64,000 nt of DNA from Anthonomus grandis grandis (Eukaryota; Arthropoda; Insecta; Coleoptera; Curculionidae). The notes under the pieces were generated by a model. It had not been told where the DNA came from, did not search any database, and saw only the letters and a list, made by a program, of their open reading frames with translations. Position 1 is the stretch's first letter. Each line of letters begins with the position of its first letter. Both the position numbers and the translations under genes were made by a program. Shown one piece after another: positions 9,664 through 19,713 of the stretch. The stretch covers positions 3,472,001 through 3,536,000 of the forward strand of contig NC_065556.1 of assembly GCF_022605725.1 (NCBI RefSeq). The letters are read 5' to 3'.

Positions 9664-12169
9664 TACAGGGTGTCCCAAAATTAGTGGACGAAACGCGAAC
9701 CCTGTATTCTTTGGTCAAAAATAACCTCACTTTTTCCTATAAACTTATATCGGCAAACGCCCCCCAAGGGAGCTACGCCCCTTTTAAAGAGGGCACCTTA
9801 AGATGGTTTTTTCCACTTATTTTCGAAACGGGTAAATATAAAAATTTTAAATTTTGGTATTTTCCCAATTTTGATATGCTGAATTTAGTTGTCATTTCAT
9901 AATTTTCATTATTTAGTCAGGTGCGTATCATTTAGGGGGTGAGCCCAAAAAAAATACCTAAAAAAAAATTGTGTGCAAAGTTTTTGTTTTTTTTTCTTTA
10001 AATTTTAAAATTTTGAAGCTTTTTACGTAAAAAAGTACCTCTTGGTCAATAACTCTACGAGTTACCATTTTCGAGAAAAACGCATTTAAAAATAACGCTG
10101 CATAGTATTATTAATAACAATTTTTATTAAAACTCAATAGCACGCTTCAAAAGTAAATTGACAAATAAAATTGCAAACAGATAAAAATATTAATTTATTT
10201 GAGGCAAATGTTCAAACAAGTTTCCGTTTTCCTGAATGCATAACCTGGATCTTTTTTGAATGTTTTGGGTCGATCTAAGAATTTCAAATCGGTTTTCTCT
10301 TGTTTGGCCTACAGCTGCGAGAATTCGCCTCTGAAGCTCTTCTGGAGTATCAATTTCGGTGGCATAAATAATATTGCACATATTACCCCAAAGATAATAA
10401 TCCAGAGGATTAAGGTCGGGCGATCGTGCAGGCCAGTTTATTGGACCACCTCGGCCTATCCATCTGCCTGTAAAATTATTGTCCAGCCAGTTTCTCACCT
10501 GTCGGCTGTAGTGAGCTGGTGCCCCATCGTGCTGAAAAATCATTTCCAGTCGAGTTTCTATGGGAACATCGTCCAGTAAATCTGCGAGATTGTTTTGAAG
10601 AAAATTTAAATAATGACGACCAGTTAACTTGTGTGGCAAAATAATTGGGCCTATCAATTTATCTCCTATCAAACCCGCCCATACGTTAAAGAAAAATCTA
10701 TGCTGAAAGTTAGTTTGTCGAACTACTCTCGGATTTTCGATGCTCCAAAAATGAGTATTACGGCTGTTAAAGCACTTACTCCTAGAAAAAGTTGCCTCAT
10801 CTAACCACAAAATTTTTTGACGAAGATTTGGGTGATTTCAAATCCAATGACAAAAGTCTACGCGAGCTGGACAATCTTCTTCTTCTAACTCCTAAACCCT
10901 TTTATAATGGAAAGGATGGTATCCTAACATCTTAGTCATTCTTCCCATCTAAAATTATTTTTAAATATTTTAAATTGCATAGTAAGCCTAAACCTTAGTA
11001 AGCCACTAAACATTTCAGTTAGTAGTCAAAAGTATTTGTTTTGGGGTGTTTGATGTTTGTGATAAGACTTAAGTTTGATAATAATTACTTAAGTAAATAA
11101 AGTAAATAGTAATAATAATAGTAATTAGAGTATTTTGAAATTAATTTAATGCGATCCGACGATAATAATTAATAACAACACTATTTATACCAATCTCAAT
11201 TTTCAGTTATAAGTACTTTAAATTTAATTTTTTGGATAACAAATTAGGTACTTAATTATTTATTTATCATATTTAATTTTACTTACATTTGACTTTGGGA
11301 TATTGGTAATCTCTTCTAAGATTCTCAATGATATTTGAGGGTTTTATTCAATTAAATTCAGTACTTCCCCATAACCATCATTTGCAATTGGTCTTCCTTA
11401 CCCTCGAGCACGTTTGAAGGATCCATATTCAAGTAAATTTCTATGAATTCTCACAAAAACTTTCCAATGTAGAAGCCTTCTTGCAGGAAACCTTCGCCGA
11501 TACTCTCGTGCAGCGGCATGTGCGTTTCCATTGCAAAACCCATACATAAAATGAATATTTACTTTTTCACGGGTCAAAAAGTCTTCCATAGTTAAAAAGA
11601 TATTAACAGATTAAATGCAAAATGACAACTAATCAATTACAACAAATGTTAATGTCATTATGCAGTGTGTCAATTTTTTCCAAAACCTGCTACTAAGTTT
11701 TCATAAAAATGGGTAGTGAAAATAATACTATGCAGCGTTATTTTTAAATGCGTTTTTCTCGAAAATGGTAACTCGTAGAGTTATTGACCAAGAGGTACTT
11801 TTTTACGTAAAAAGCTTCAAAATTTTAAAATTTAGGGAAAAAAAAAACAAAAACTTTGCACAAAATTTTTTTTTAGGTATTTTTTTAGGCTCACCCCCTA
11901 AATGATACGCACCTGACTAAATAATGAAAATTATAAAATGACAACTAAATTCAGCTTATCAAAATTGGGAGAATACCAAAATTTAAAATTTTTATATTTA
12001 CTCGTTTCGAAAATAAGTGGAAAAAACCATCTTAAGGTGCCCTCTTTAAAAGGGGCGTAGCTCCCTTGGGGGGCGTTTGCCGATATAAGTTTATAGGAAA
12101 AAGTGAGGTTATTTTTGACCAAAGAATACAGGGTTCGCGTTTCGTCCACTAATTTTGGGACACCCTGTA
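9664..12169 (-). mobile_element. DD41D (rosa-type) mariner with roughly 460-bp inverted repeats
   Basis: The element begins TACAGGGTGTCCCAAAATTA at 9664 and ends with the reverse complement at 12169, with TA target copies at 9662-9663 and 12170-12171. Near-identical inverted arms extend to about 10130 on the left and down to about 11700 on the right, unusually long for mariner. A transposase pseudogene lies between them on the minus strand. It inserted into exon 2 of the H1 MADF-BESS gene, so it is younger than H1. Confidence 0.93.
10190..11589 (-). pseudogene. DD41D mariner transposase with a probable spliceosomal intron
   Basis: The N-terminal part (11589 down) reads MEDFLTREKVNIHFMYGFCN, then has a stop after FKRARG and resumes in another frame as GRPIANDGYGEVLNLIE. 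An intron is likely at 10949-11286: the donor AAT|GTAAGT is in phase 0 and the acceptor is AATTTTAG, joining NIPKSN to MGRMTKMLGYHPFHY. The catalytic part contains WLDEATFSRSKCFNSRNTHF (first D), MIFQHDGAPAHYSRQ (second D) and SPDLNPLDYYLWG (third D). I count 41 residues between the last two, the DD41D hallmark. There are further disruptions between the intron and the catalytic frame. Introns are rare in mariner transposases. Confidence 0.82.
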
Positions 12170-12312
12170 TAGTCAGCCCCCTTCTCCTGCACCAAGTACC
12201 CAAAGTTCTGCTTTTCAGGTGGATGAAGAAACCCAGAGCATAATACAGAGTGCATTCGATAGCGCAATGACAGAAGATAATTAACCTCGTTTTCCACATA
12301 ATATATGTATAG

Positions 12313-12463
12313 TTGGCGTCAGACATAATCTATTTTGGTCACCTGTCAAAAAACCTGCTTACCACCAGTCAAACAATGGTTGTGACCTGCTATTTACATT
12401 GTTTGACGGGTGGAAAGCAGGTTTTTTGACAGGTGACCAAAATAAAATTATGTCTGACGCCAA
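12313..12463. mobile_element. 151-bp foldback (MITE-like) element
   Basis: This starts TTGGCGTCAGACATAAT and ends with the inverted copy ATTATGTCTGACGCCAA. The roughly 65-70-bp arms run nearly to the centre with few mismatches. GTATA lies immediately left (with one extra G) and right (12464-12468), a possible 5-bp target duplication. It carries no coding capacity. It sits in H1 between the MADF-BESS stop and the transposase exon. Confidence 0.8.
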
Positions 12464-13238
12464 GTATAATAATAATATAATGTATTACATATTTAAAATA
12501 AATAAACATCTTCCTAAATGAAATGTATTTGTTTATTGCTTATCTTAATTTGGTCCTAAAATTGAATTAATTGCTCCACAAACTTCAGGTACAATCAGCG
12601 AAATTGCTGCTGTTGAAACTTTAAATAAATAATGTAAACTTTTGTAACTGTCCCCAGTGGCCAAATATCGCAATGTTATTGCCAAGCGAATTTTTGGTAG
12701 TATTGGAACCCTTATTTTAGTTTCTCTTTTGATCATGGGCTCAATTTTATTAAGCAGAATTTCAAAGTCTATTCGGGACATTCGGCAAAAGTTACAAAAT
12801 TCTCCCGATTCCTCACATGTTAGATCATTAAAAAAGTTCATACTTGTTCACTTAATCATACTTGTTCTGTAAAAAAACTGGAGTTAATTTTTTAATTAGG
12901 AGAGTAAAAAATTACTTACAACGTTCTATTACGATGAATCGCTGTCACCCACCATCGTCTTTTTCGACGTCGACGTTTCTTTTCCATAGCATATCTTAAC
13001 ACATTTAAATAATTCTGTACATTTAAAACGCAAAGCGCTGTCGCCACAAAAACATCTTCATCCTCCATACTGCCGCAGAATAATGCGCACAAATAATTCG
13101 GATAGTGGCAGGTAGATGCGAGCTGCATGTAAATAGTTACTTGCTTATTTACTTTTAATTAAAATCTGCCTGAAATTTTGGACATGAAGTGGGCAGCCCA
13201 AGTAGCAGCGGCAATGGCTGCATGTAAACCGGGTATTA

Positions 13239-14119
13239 AGAATATTGAAAGGCTAAAATTAGTAAACAACAACTTTGTTTGAGTTCAACATGTGCACAAG
13301 GGCAAGAGGGGCGTTTTATTTACAAATATATTCATCGATTCTCTGTTGTCCAGTTTACACGCATTTTCAAGAGAGGACATTTTTAGCTGTATATCAACAC
13401 ATATAATAATGTTAATTTAACTTATTGATGTTAGATTTTGGATTAAAAATAAAAAGTAGAAATAGATATTTATTATTCTAAGCGCAAAAATAACATCTTC
13501 AGAGCAAAAAAAAAATATTAATATTCTTATTCCTAAAACCGCTGCTAAAAAATTTGAAATGGCAACACCGAAGGCATAAGCTGATGTCATCTTGGCAAAC
13601 GGGTTTGTGTTTACATTTGGCATTTGTAAAGTTCTGTTTTTTCTTTAGTTTTTGGTTGAAAAATACGCATTTAAGTGTTTTTGTGAACTGTTACGATAGT
13701 AAAAACTTGTGCTGTTTATGCCGCACCATGGAAAAAAGGCGATTTAAGCCGATCTTTTCACAAGTAAATACCGATATTGTTATACCATCATATCAAGAGC
13801 CAACCGTCGTCATAAACGTAGAATAATAAAAACTCATTAAGAAGTCTATAATAGTTATAAAATATTTAATTTCCATAAAAATGCGTTATATTGGACAAGT
13901 ACCTTTACTCTAATGAAGTACGTTAAAAAAACGCATAAAGAGTTCAACGTTGTTGCCTTTTCTCTAATATAGGAACGTTATCTTATCATATTTAAAAAAA
14001 ATGCTTCATATTTTATTAATAGGAATGGAGGAATAGTATTGTTTTGCGCCTGTCAAGATAAGTGACATATAACTTTATAATACATGTTATAAAGCGAGTT
14101 TTTTTGCCATTTCTAGATA
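13239..14119. other. intronic interval without recognised gene
   Basis: This lies between H1 and the next LINE and is AT-rich. A small frame near 13729-13824 (MEKRRFKPIFSQVNTDIVIP) has no recognised homology and may be chance. Nothing else is supported. Confidence 0.5.
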
Positions 14120-16200
14120 AGCATTTGGCATCAAGCTGACCTAAGAATTTTATATCAGAGCTTTCTTAACATTAACTGGAATATATTGGAATCTGTGGAT
14201 AATATCAATTCTGCCGTCGAAATTTTCTATAATAAAATTTATAATTGTCTTGATAACTGTGTCCCTAAAACTGCCAGGCGCAAACGATCTTATCCACCCT
14301 GGTTTACCTCTGAAATTATTGAATCAATTAGAAATAAACATAGCTCGTGGAGCGTTCTCATCAACAATATGATTTAACTAAATTTAGAGAGCTGCGATCG
14401 AAAATCAAAAAAGATATTGAACTGTCACACAGACAATACTGTACTAATCTTGAAAATAATTTATTTTCCCAACCAAACAATTTTTGGAAGCTTATTCAAA
14501 GCTCACAAAATAACAATTTGTTACCTCAAAATATGACTGACCAACAGGGAATGATTATGTCTGATCCTCAAGCTATTGCAAACGCATTCGCAGATTTCTT
14601 TAAAAGTGCATATATTTCTTCCACTGCTACACAACCTGGCAACAATGCTCAAAACATATTTGCAGATACCATCATTATATCCAGATTCACGGAAGATGAA
14701 GTATTACGAGCTCTTAAAACGATTAAACCAAAAGCAACTGTTGGACCCGACAAAATTCCTGCTTTCCTTCTCTATGACTGTGCCATAGCTTTTGTTAAAC
14801 CATTAACTTTCCTTTTTAACTTAGCGTTAAAACAAGAAAGCTTTCCTGATCTTAGGAAAATATCTGAAATTATCCCTGTACACAAAAAGAGTGACAAAAA
14901 TCTTATAGAAAACTATCGCCCTATAACAATACTTAATAACTTTTCTAAATGTTTTGAACGTGTTCTGCATACTGCTTTATATCCATCAATGAAACATCTG
15001 ATTGACAGTAGACAACACGGTTTTATGAAGGGCAGGTCTACCACAACAAATCTAGTTTCTCTTACTGAATTTATAACTGAATCAATAAATAACAACTCTC
15101 AAGTCGACGTCATATATACGGACTTTTCTAAGGCCTTTGACCGACTCGACCATGGCATTCTCGTTAACAACTTCGATCGAATTTATGGATTTTCTTCCGG
15201 CCTAACGAATCTTTTTAGATCCTACTTGAGTGAGCGCCCCCAGTACGTAGAGCGCTATGGTCGAAGCTCGGCAAAGATTGTTGCCGCCTCTGGAGTCTCA
15301 CAGGGCTCAATTTTAGGACCGCTTTTTTTCAACTCATTTATTAATAATATATCTGATGAACTTTCTGTAAATGGTCTATTATACGCGGACGATAAAAAAG
15401 TTATTTATAGAATTAACAGCATTTTGGACTGTATCTTACTTCAAAGTGACTTAATGCATGGTGTAAAAATAATAACCTGCATCTAAATGCTGCTAAATGT
15501 AATGTTGTTTCTTACAGTTTAAAGAAAAAAATAATTATTTATGACTATACCATAGACAATGTCACAGTCCCTAAATCAACAGTTTTGAATGACTTAGGTG
15601 TAACATTTGATAGCTCTCTTTCTTTTCAGCCACATATTACAAATATTGTCAAACGTAGCTACAGAATGCTAGGTTTGGTAATACGTAACTCTCATAATTT
15701 TAATAATATCCTCAGCCTAAAAATCTTATTCTTCTCATATGTCAGATCCATACTTGAGTATGCTTCTCAAGTTTGGTCCCCTTATTACCAAAACCATATA
15801 AATGAGATTGAAGGTATACAGAGAAAATGTCTAAAATTTCTTTGCTATAAATGTGATGGAGTGTACCCAGAAATCGGTTTTGATCGGTGCACATGCACGG
15901 TTACTGGAAAGATTTTTCTTTCATTCTTTAGAAGATGGAAGAAAATCTGCTGATTTGCAGTTTCTATATAAATTAGTGAACAACTTAATCGACTTGCCAG
16001 AATTATTACAAGAACTGAACTTTCACATACCTCGCATATCAGCCAGAAACTCGCAAACATTTTACCTACCTAGACCAAGGACTAACATTAACAAGTTGTT
16101 TCCACTACGAAGAGCCTGTAACACATATAATTCTGTTCAGGGTCAATGTGACTTATTTAACTGTAGCATAGCAGATATCAAAAAAGTATACTATTCTTAG
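14120..16200 (+). pseudogene. LINE ORF2: endonuclease C-terminus, RT, C-terminal domain
   Basis: The first piece (about 14120-14377) reads FLNINWNILESVDNINSAVE followed by YPPWFTSEIIESI, the link between endonuclease and RT in Jockey/CR1-type LINEs. A frameshift leads to an RT frame (14365-15486) with FADFFKSAY, RALKTIKPKATVGPDKIPAF, DVIYTDFSKAFDRLDH (motif A) and LLYADDKKVIY (the catalytic YADD). A further shift gives DLGVTFDSSLSFQPHITNIV (15585-15953), then a last frame ending at 16200. All main RT motifs survive; three or more frameshifts inactivate the copy. There is no RNase H domain. Confidence 0.87.
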
Positions 16201-16357
16201 TAAAACTTTTTTGTTTTTTTTTTTCTTTACTTTTCTCATTGTTTTTCTTTTTAAGCATTTCCTTATTGTTATTGATTGTAAATGTATTTTTTTCCCCATT
16301 CAGTAATTGGATGCATTTCTGTTGAATGGCGTAAATAAAATAAATAAATAAATAAAT
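14120..16357 (+). mobile_element. Jockey/CR1-like LINE, 5'-truncated
   Basis: Coding begins abruptly near 14120 inside the C-terminal part of the endonuclease ORF. The reverse transcriptase follows, coding ends at 16200, and a 3' end of TAAA repeats runs to about 16357. A 5' truncation with a simple A-rich tail is the normal outcome of target-primed reverse transcription. It is in sense orientation within the Lst2 intron. I found no convincing target duplication. Confidence 0.85.
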
Positions 16358-16440
16358 CATTGCATCAGAGATGTTGCAAGCAAACAAACTGCCCATAGTT
16401 CTACGGCAATGCTAATTCAATGTTCTAAGATCCTAACGCT

Positions 16441-16473
16441 TTTGAAATATACTTCAGAGAAGTATATTTCAAA
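16441..16473. repeat. perfect 15-bp hairpin
   Basis: TTTGAAATATACTTC and its exact reverse complement are separated by only AGA. It lies between the LINE tail and Harbinger H2. No function is assigned. Confidence 0.75.
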
Positions 16474-16771
16474 GGGATTTAGATGACCCAGTGTGTGTCA
16501 CTCAGTTTGACCTTTGCGGTTCCTAATCTTGTTATATTTCGGTGCTAACATTTTTGTAATCCCATATTCAGGGAATTCAATCGAAATTCATTCAATTAAG
16601 CAGGGCGCCCATTGAATCGGATCGGCACGGTATCACTCAGTCCGGTAATGTCCAACACCGACTAACCAAATCGGTATCCTTCAGTCTATCAGTCAAAATA
16701 TATTTTTTGTGGCGTTTAGTTTATTTTAGTTCGGTTAGAATTTTATAAATAATACTTAATAATTTATATAA

Positions 16772-18879
16772 CATGAGCTCTTCATCTTCCGACGAAGATG
16801 ATATGATCGCGTTGGCATGCCTTGAGATAGAGAAACAAAATAGCTAATTTTAGGTCCACGAAATTAACCTCAAACGAGATGCATTTTGAGAATTTGTGAA
16901 CCTGTTTCCTGATTTATTAATAGATGACCAGAAATTTTTAAAATATTTTAGAATGCCGCAGGAAATTTTTTTTGATTTGGTTTAAGATATTACCTTTAAA
17001 ACGACAATATACTAATTTTCTAAAAGCAATTTCCCCTGAAGAATGTTTAGCAGTAACAGTGAAGTAAGTAAAACTATATTTATTTTAATTTACCTAAAAA
17101 CAAAAACATTACAATAAGCAAACTGATTTAGATATTGCTTTTATACAAATAAACTTTAGATTCTAAGAAAAAAAAATTATAGGTTTTCAAAATGTGGCAT
17201 GCGTCGGTGTTCATATCCTATTGATAGTTCTGACTCAGAAGAATAGGAATGTTGTGGAGTAGTGGAATCCTCAAATTCGGGTGGTGAATGCGGTGAGTGA
17301 TGTGATTATTGTAGGTATTGTTGATCTAATAATGTAAATTGATTTGCCTGCCTGCGTGGCCTTTGTTGGATATTTTCATACTTAACTGACTAAGATGATG
17401 TGGTGGTCTCACGTTCGTGGAAATGTTTTTATTTCATACTCTGTTACTAAGCCTGACATTTTTTCAATCCTTTAATTTCGATTTGTAAATGTGGCTCAAA
17501 AGTGCGTACGGTTTCTTCCATAGCCTCAAAAAATTTTGTTAGATGGTCTTTTTCTTGTAGGTGAGGTTTTTCTGATGCTGCTTTTTTTCAAAATAATTTT
17601 GTCCTATCTTTGACATGGGTAGCTGTTGACGACCTTTAACAGATTTGAATGAACTCATCGAAGAATGTGAAGAGGTAGAGTTGGAATTTTGTGGCGATTG
17701 TGAAGAATTTGGCTGAGAATCAGTGATTTGAGAATTTGGAATTTTGGTAACATCCATTCAATCATTACTTTCATTTTCAGATGCAGTTCGTGCTAAATTT
17801 AAAGTTTGTTGTACTTTATAGTTAGTTAACCACTTTTCGTTTTCTAGCAGCTTTACGGAAATTATCACGAAAGCAGTTCTTTTTTTTACATTCAGCCGCT
17901 AAAAATAATATATACGGGTATCAGTAAATTGGGTTTAGCATTCATTTGAGTATTTAATTATGTAAAGAGAAGTGTAATCAAATTATTTGCAGTTGCAGTA
18001 ATTTATAACAAACAAACCAACACGTAACAACAAACGATTAAAATCTAATTTCTTTCATTATTTGCACATGCACTGTAGTAATTTGTATATCTAATAGAGT
18101 TTAGGTAGTTCTAATAATATTTTTAACTTGTAGGTTTTTGCGTTACGGTTAATTTCGTTCAGCTACTGATTGAGAGAAACCACAGTCCGAAATATTATTT
18201 ATGATACATGTTTAAAAATATAGGCAACATTACAACCTTTGGTAATACCAACTCCTACAACGGAGCAATGGCAGAAAATAGAAGAAGGATTTGCCCAAAA
18301 ATTGAATCATCCGAATTGCTTGGGCGGACTCGACACATGGTTGCCTGTGGTATTTGAAAAACCACCTAATTCAGAATCTCTTTACCACAATTATAAAAAA
18401 CAATTTAGTATGGTGCTTCATGCTCTACTAGGCATTGATTATAGAATTAAAATTGTTGATATAGGAGCATATGGATAAAATAGCGGTGGTATCTTTAATT
18501 TGTCACAATTAGGTAAAAAATTAATTTCTGGAAAACTGGGAATCCCACAAAACAAAGCTCTGCCAGGGACAGACACATAGTGTTGCCTCATGTGATAGTG
18601 GGAGATGAAGCATTCATTCCCTCTGCTGCCAAACTTATGAGACTATCCAGGTATACAAAGCCTTAATGACGAGGCTAAAAAAATCTATAATTATCGTCAT
18701 AGCAGAGCAACACGAGTAAGTGAAAATGGGTTTGGAATTTTAGCAAAAAAATTTCGCATATATTTTATTAAAATAAATATTTCACCAGAGCATCTCGATT
18801 TGATTGTACAGCCCACTACCGTATTACATAATTTCCTTCGAAATGACAAATTTGAAAGGCAGCCAGGATCAAGAACTTG
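16772..18879 (+). pseudogene. H2 Harbinger transposase (two exons)
   Basis: Exon 1 (16772-17063, donor GTAAGT) begins MSSSSSDEDDMIALACLEIE and, with stops, reaches RMPQEIFFDLV and SPEECLAVTVK. The acceptor ACTTGTAG ends at 18133, and exon 2 reads on in frame as FLRYG, giving the family motif LAVT..RFLATG across the junction. Exon 2 then has ETTVRNIIYDTC, ATLQPLVIPTPTTEQWQKIE, HPNCLGGLD (where the first catalytic D lies), LYHNYKKQFSMVLHALLGID, NSGGIFNLSQLG and NYRHSRATRVSENGFGILAK, ending VLHNFLRNDKFERQPGSRT. Stops and frameshifts are scattered, and DGKH is changed to DTWL. The 1,070-nt intron contains the second exon of the antisense MADF-BESS gene. Confidence 0.85.
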
Positions 18880-19212
18880 AGCACGAAGAAGAACTTATAG
18901 CACCTTGAGGAAAAATATAGTTTTTTATTTTTCCTCAAGGTTCTGTACCTTGGCAACGTGAAAGTATTTATCAAGGTAGAAGAAACATACCGTGATATGT
19001 ATGAAAGCAACATTTTGGCACACTACTAATGTTATTAATGTTAATAATATAATAATTTAAAATATAATCTTACATGTGCAATGAAGAATTTTTCCTACTT
19101 CTTCCCAAAGCATTTTCCTTCCGTGAACTGTCATGATAATATTTACTGTTATAGCTTGATCATAAAGGTGTGGATATTCTCTAACAGTATCAATTAAAAG
19201 TTCTTCATCCAT
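17447..19212 (-). pseudogene. H2 MADF-BESS accessory protein (two exons)
   Basis: Exon 1 (19212 to 19074) starts MDEELLIDTVREYPHLYDQA and ends MLWEEVGKILHCT; its donor is GTAAGA. The acceptor TTTTTAG precedes exon 2 (17898 to 17447), which continues SAECKKKNCFRDNFRKAARK, the second half of the same MADF domain. The domain is therefore rebuilt exactly by this splice. Exon 2 next has a Ser/Gln-rich stretch (SQSPQNSNSTSSHSSMSSF) and, after shifts, DHLTKFFEAMEETVRTF, a BESS-like C-terminus. MADF proteins bind DNA, and this one would be the transposase partner. The 1,175-nt intron contains transposase exon 2 on the other strand. At least two frameshifts or stops are present. Confidence 0.83.
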
Positions 19213-19713
19213 TGTAAACAATAAATAGCACACAAAATAATCAACTACAAGGTAGCGCTGTATGCACGTCACATCAAACACAACGAGAAAACTGACCTTC
19301 GGAGTTTTTTTGCCCTTTCCACCAAAAAGGACTGATTCCGAAGCCAACCGATGGACGTTCTCGAGCGTGACGGAAGCAGTGCGCGGATGTTTATCTATTT
19401 CAAATCATTCCGACAGGACTGTTCCGTGCCGATCCGATCCGATTCAATGGGCGCCCTGCATTAGCCACCGCTTGTATATCTAATGTAATTTTTACTTTCT
19501 CATGGATGGACAAAGTAAGCCAATTAAAGTTCACAATTCCAAATATTTAACTAAACAAATTGAGTTGAGGGTGTATAAATCCCGTGAAATTGTCTAATAT
19601 ATTTTCTTCATGAGGCTTATACCATAAGGGAGGTTGGCCGACTCGGGTTACAGCCACATCTTGTACCAGTATTGACTATATTTTTACAAACATTGCACAG
19701 TTTGTTTCTGTTA

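Larger units (their letters stand above)
7631..12284 (+). pseudogene. H1 MADF-BESS accessory protein, interrupted by a mariner
   Basis: Exon 1 (7631-7970, donor GTAAGT) starts MEWCNKIILLFWELYEAERL and continues LWDASHINHKKN, the start of a MADF (Myb/SANT-like) DNA-binding domain. After frameshifts it ends GAGADEVFRPIWFAFEAMEG. Exon 2 starts at 8867 after TTTTTGAG and keeps phase. At about 9160-9250 it carries DDCDLYGRLLATKLKRYP, a BESS-like motif, followed by a Ser/Gln/His-rich tail. The mariner 9664-12169 splits this tail; beyond it the frame resumes SPAPSTQSSAFQVDEETQ and stops at 12282-12284. Such proteins are the DNA-binding partners of some PIF/Harbinger transposases. The gene has several stops and frameshifts. 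Its intron contains a transposase exon on the other strand. Confidence 0.82.
8052..13068 (-). pseudogene. H1 Harbinger (HARBI-type) transposase, multi-exon
   Basis: Exon 1 (13068 to 12920, donor GTAAGT) begins MEDEDVFVATALCVLNVQNY and turns strongly basic. Exon 2 (from about 12862 after TTTTTTTACAG) contains FCRMSRIDFEILL and RLAITLRYLATGDSYKSLHY. The C-terminal exon (from 8777 after TTTGTTTCAG) reads LPDTPEQWLAI, then GAVDGKHIVIKCPPHTGSEY (first catalytic D) and FADVGGQGRISDGG (second D), then ITLTYILLHNFLRR. The segment around the third acidic residue is partly deleted (MKPFPG runs into VFRVFKKPIE). There are at least two frameshifts, one in-frame stop, and a proline run caused by the 27-G tract at 8224-8250. 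I could not place the donor after exon 2. Confidence 0.8.
7355..13235 (-). mobile_element. PIF/Harbinger element H1
   Basis: The terminal inverted repeats are TACCCGGTTTACATGCAGC at 7355-7373 and its reverse complement ending at 13235. Both sides carry a TTA target duplication (7352-7354 and 13236-13238), diagnostic of PIF/Harbinger. The element encodes a HARBI-type transposase on the minus strand and an MADF-BESS accessory protein on the plus strand. Two later insertions lie inside: a DD41D mariner (9664-12169) and a foldback element (12313-12463). Without them H1 would be about 3.2 kb, a normal size. Confidence 0.93.
16599..19460 (+). mobile_element. PIF/Harbinger element H2
   Basis: The ends GCAGGGCGCCCATTGAATCG (left) and its inverse (right, with GATCGGATCGG next to it) form inverted repeats of about 30 bp. 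TTA target copies lie at 16596-16598 and 19461-19463. The 2.86-kb element holds a transposase on the plus strand and an MADF-BESS accessory gene on the minus strand. The exons of the two genes alternate. The termini differ in sequence from those of H1, so this is a separate family. Confidence 0.9.

Noticed and set aside
13554..13826. Frame ending MEKRRFKPIFSQVNTDIVIP... followed by AATAAT/TAAAA
   Set aside because: It could be a small exon, but there is no homology, splice partner or conservation evidence.
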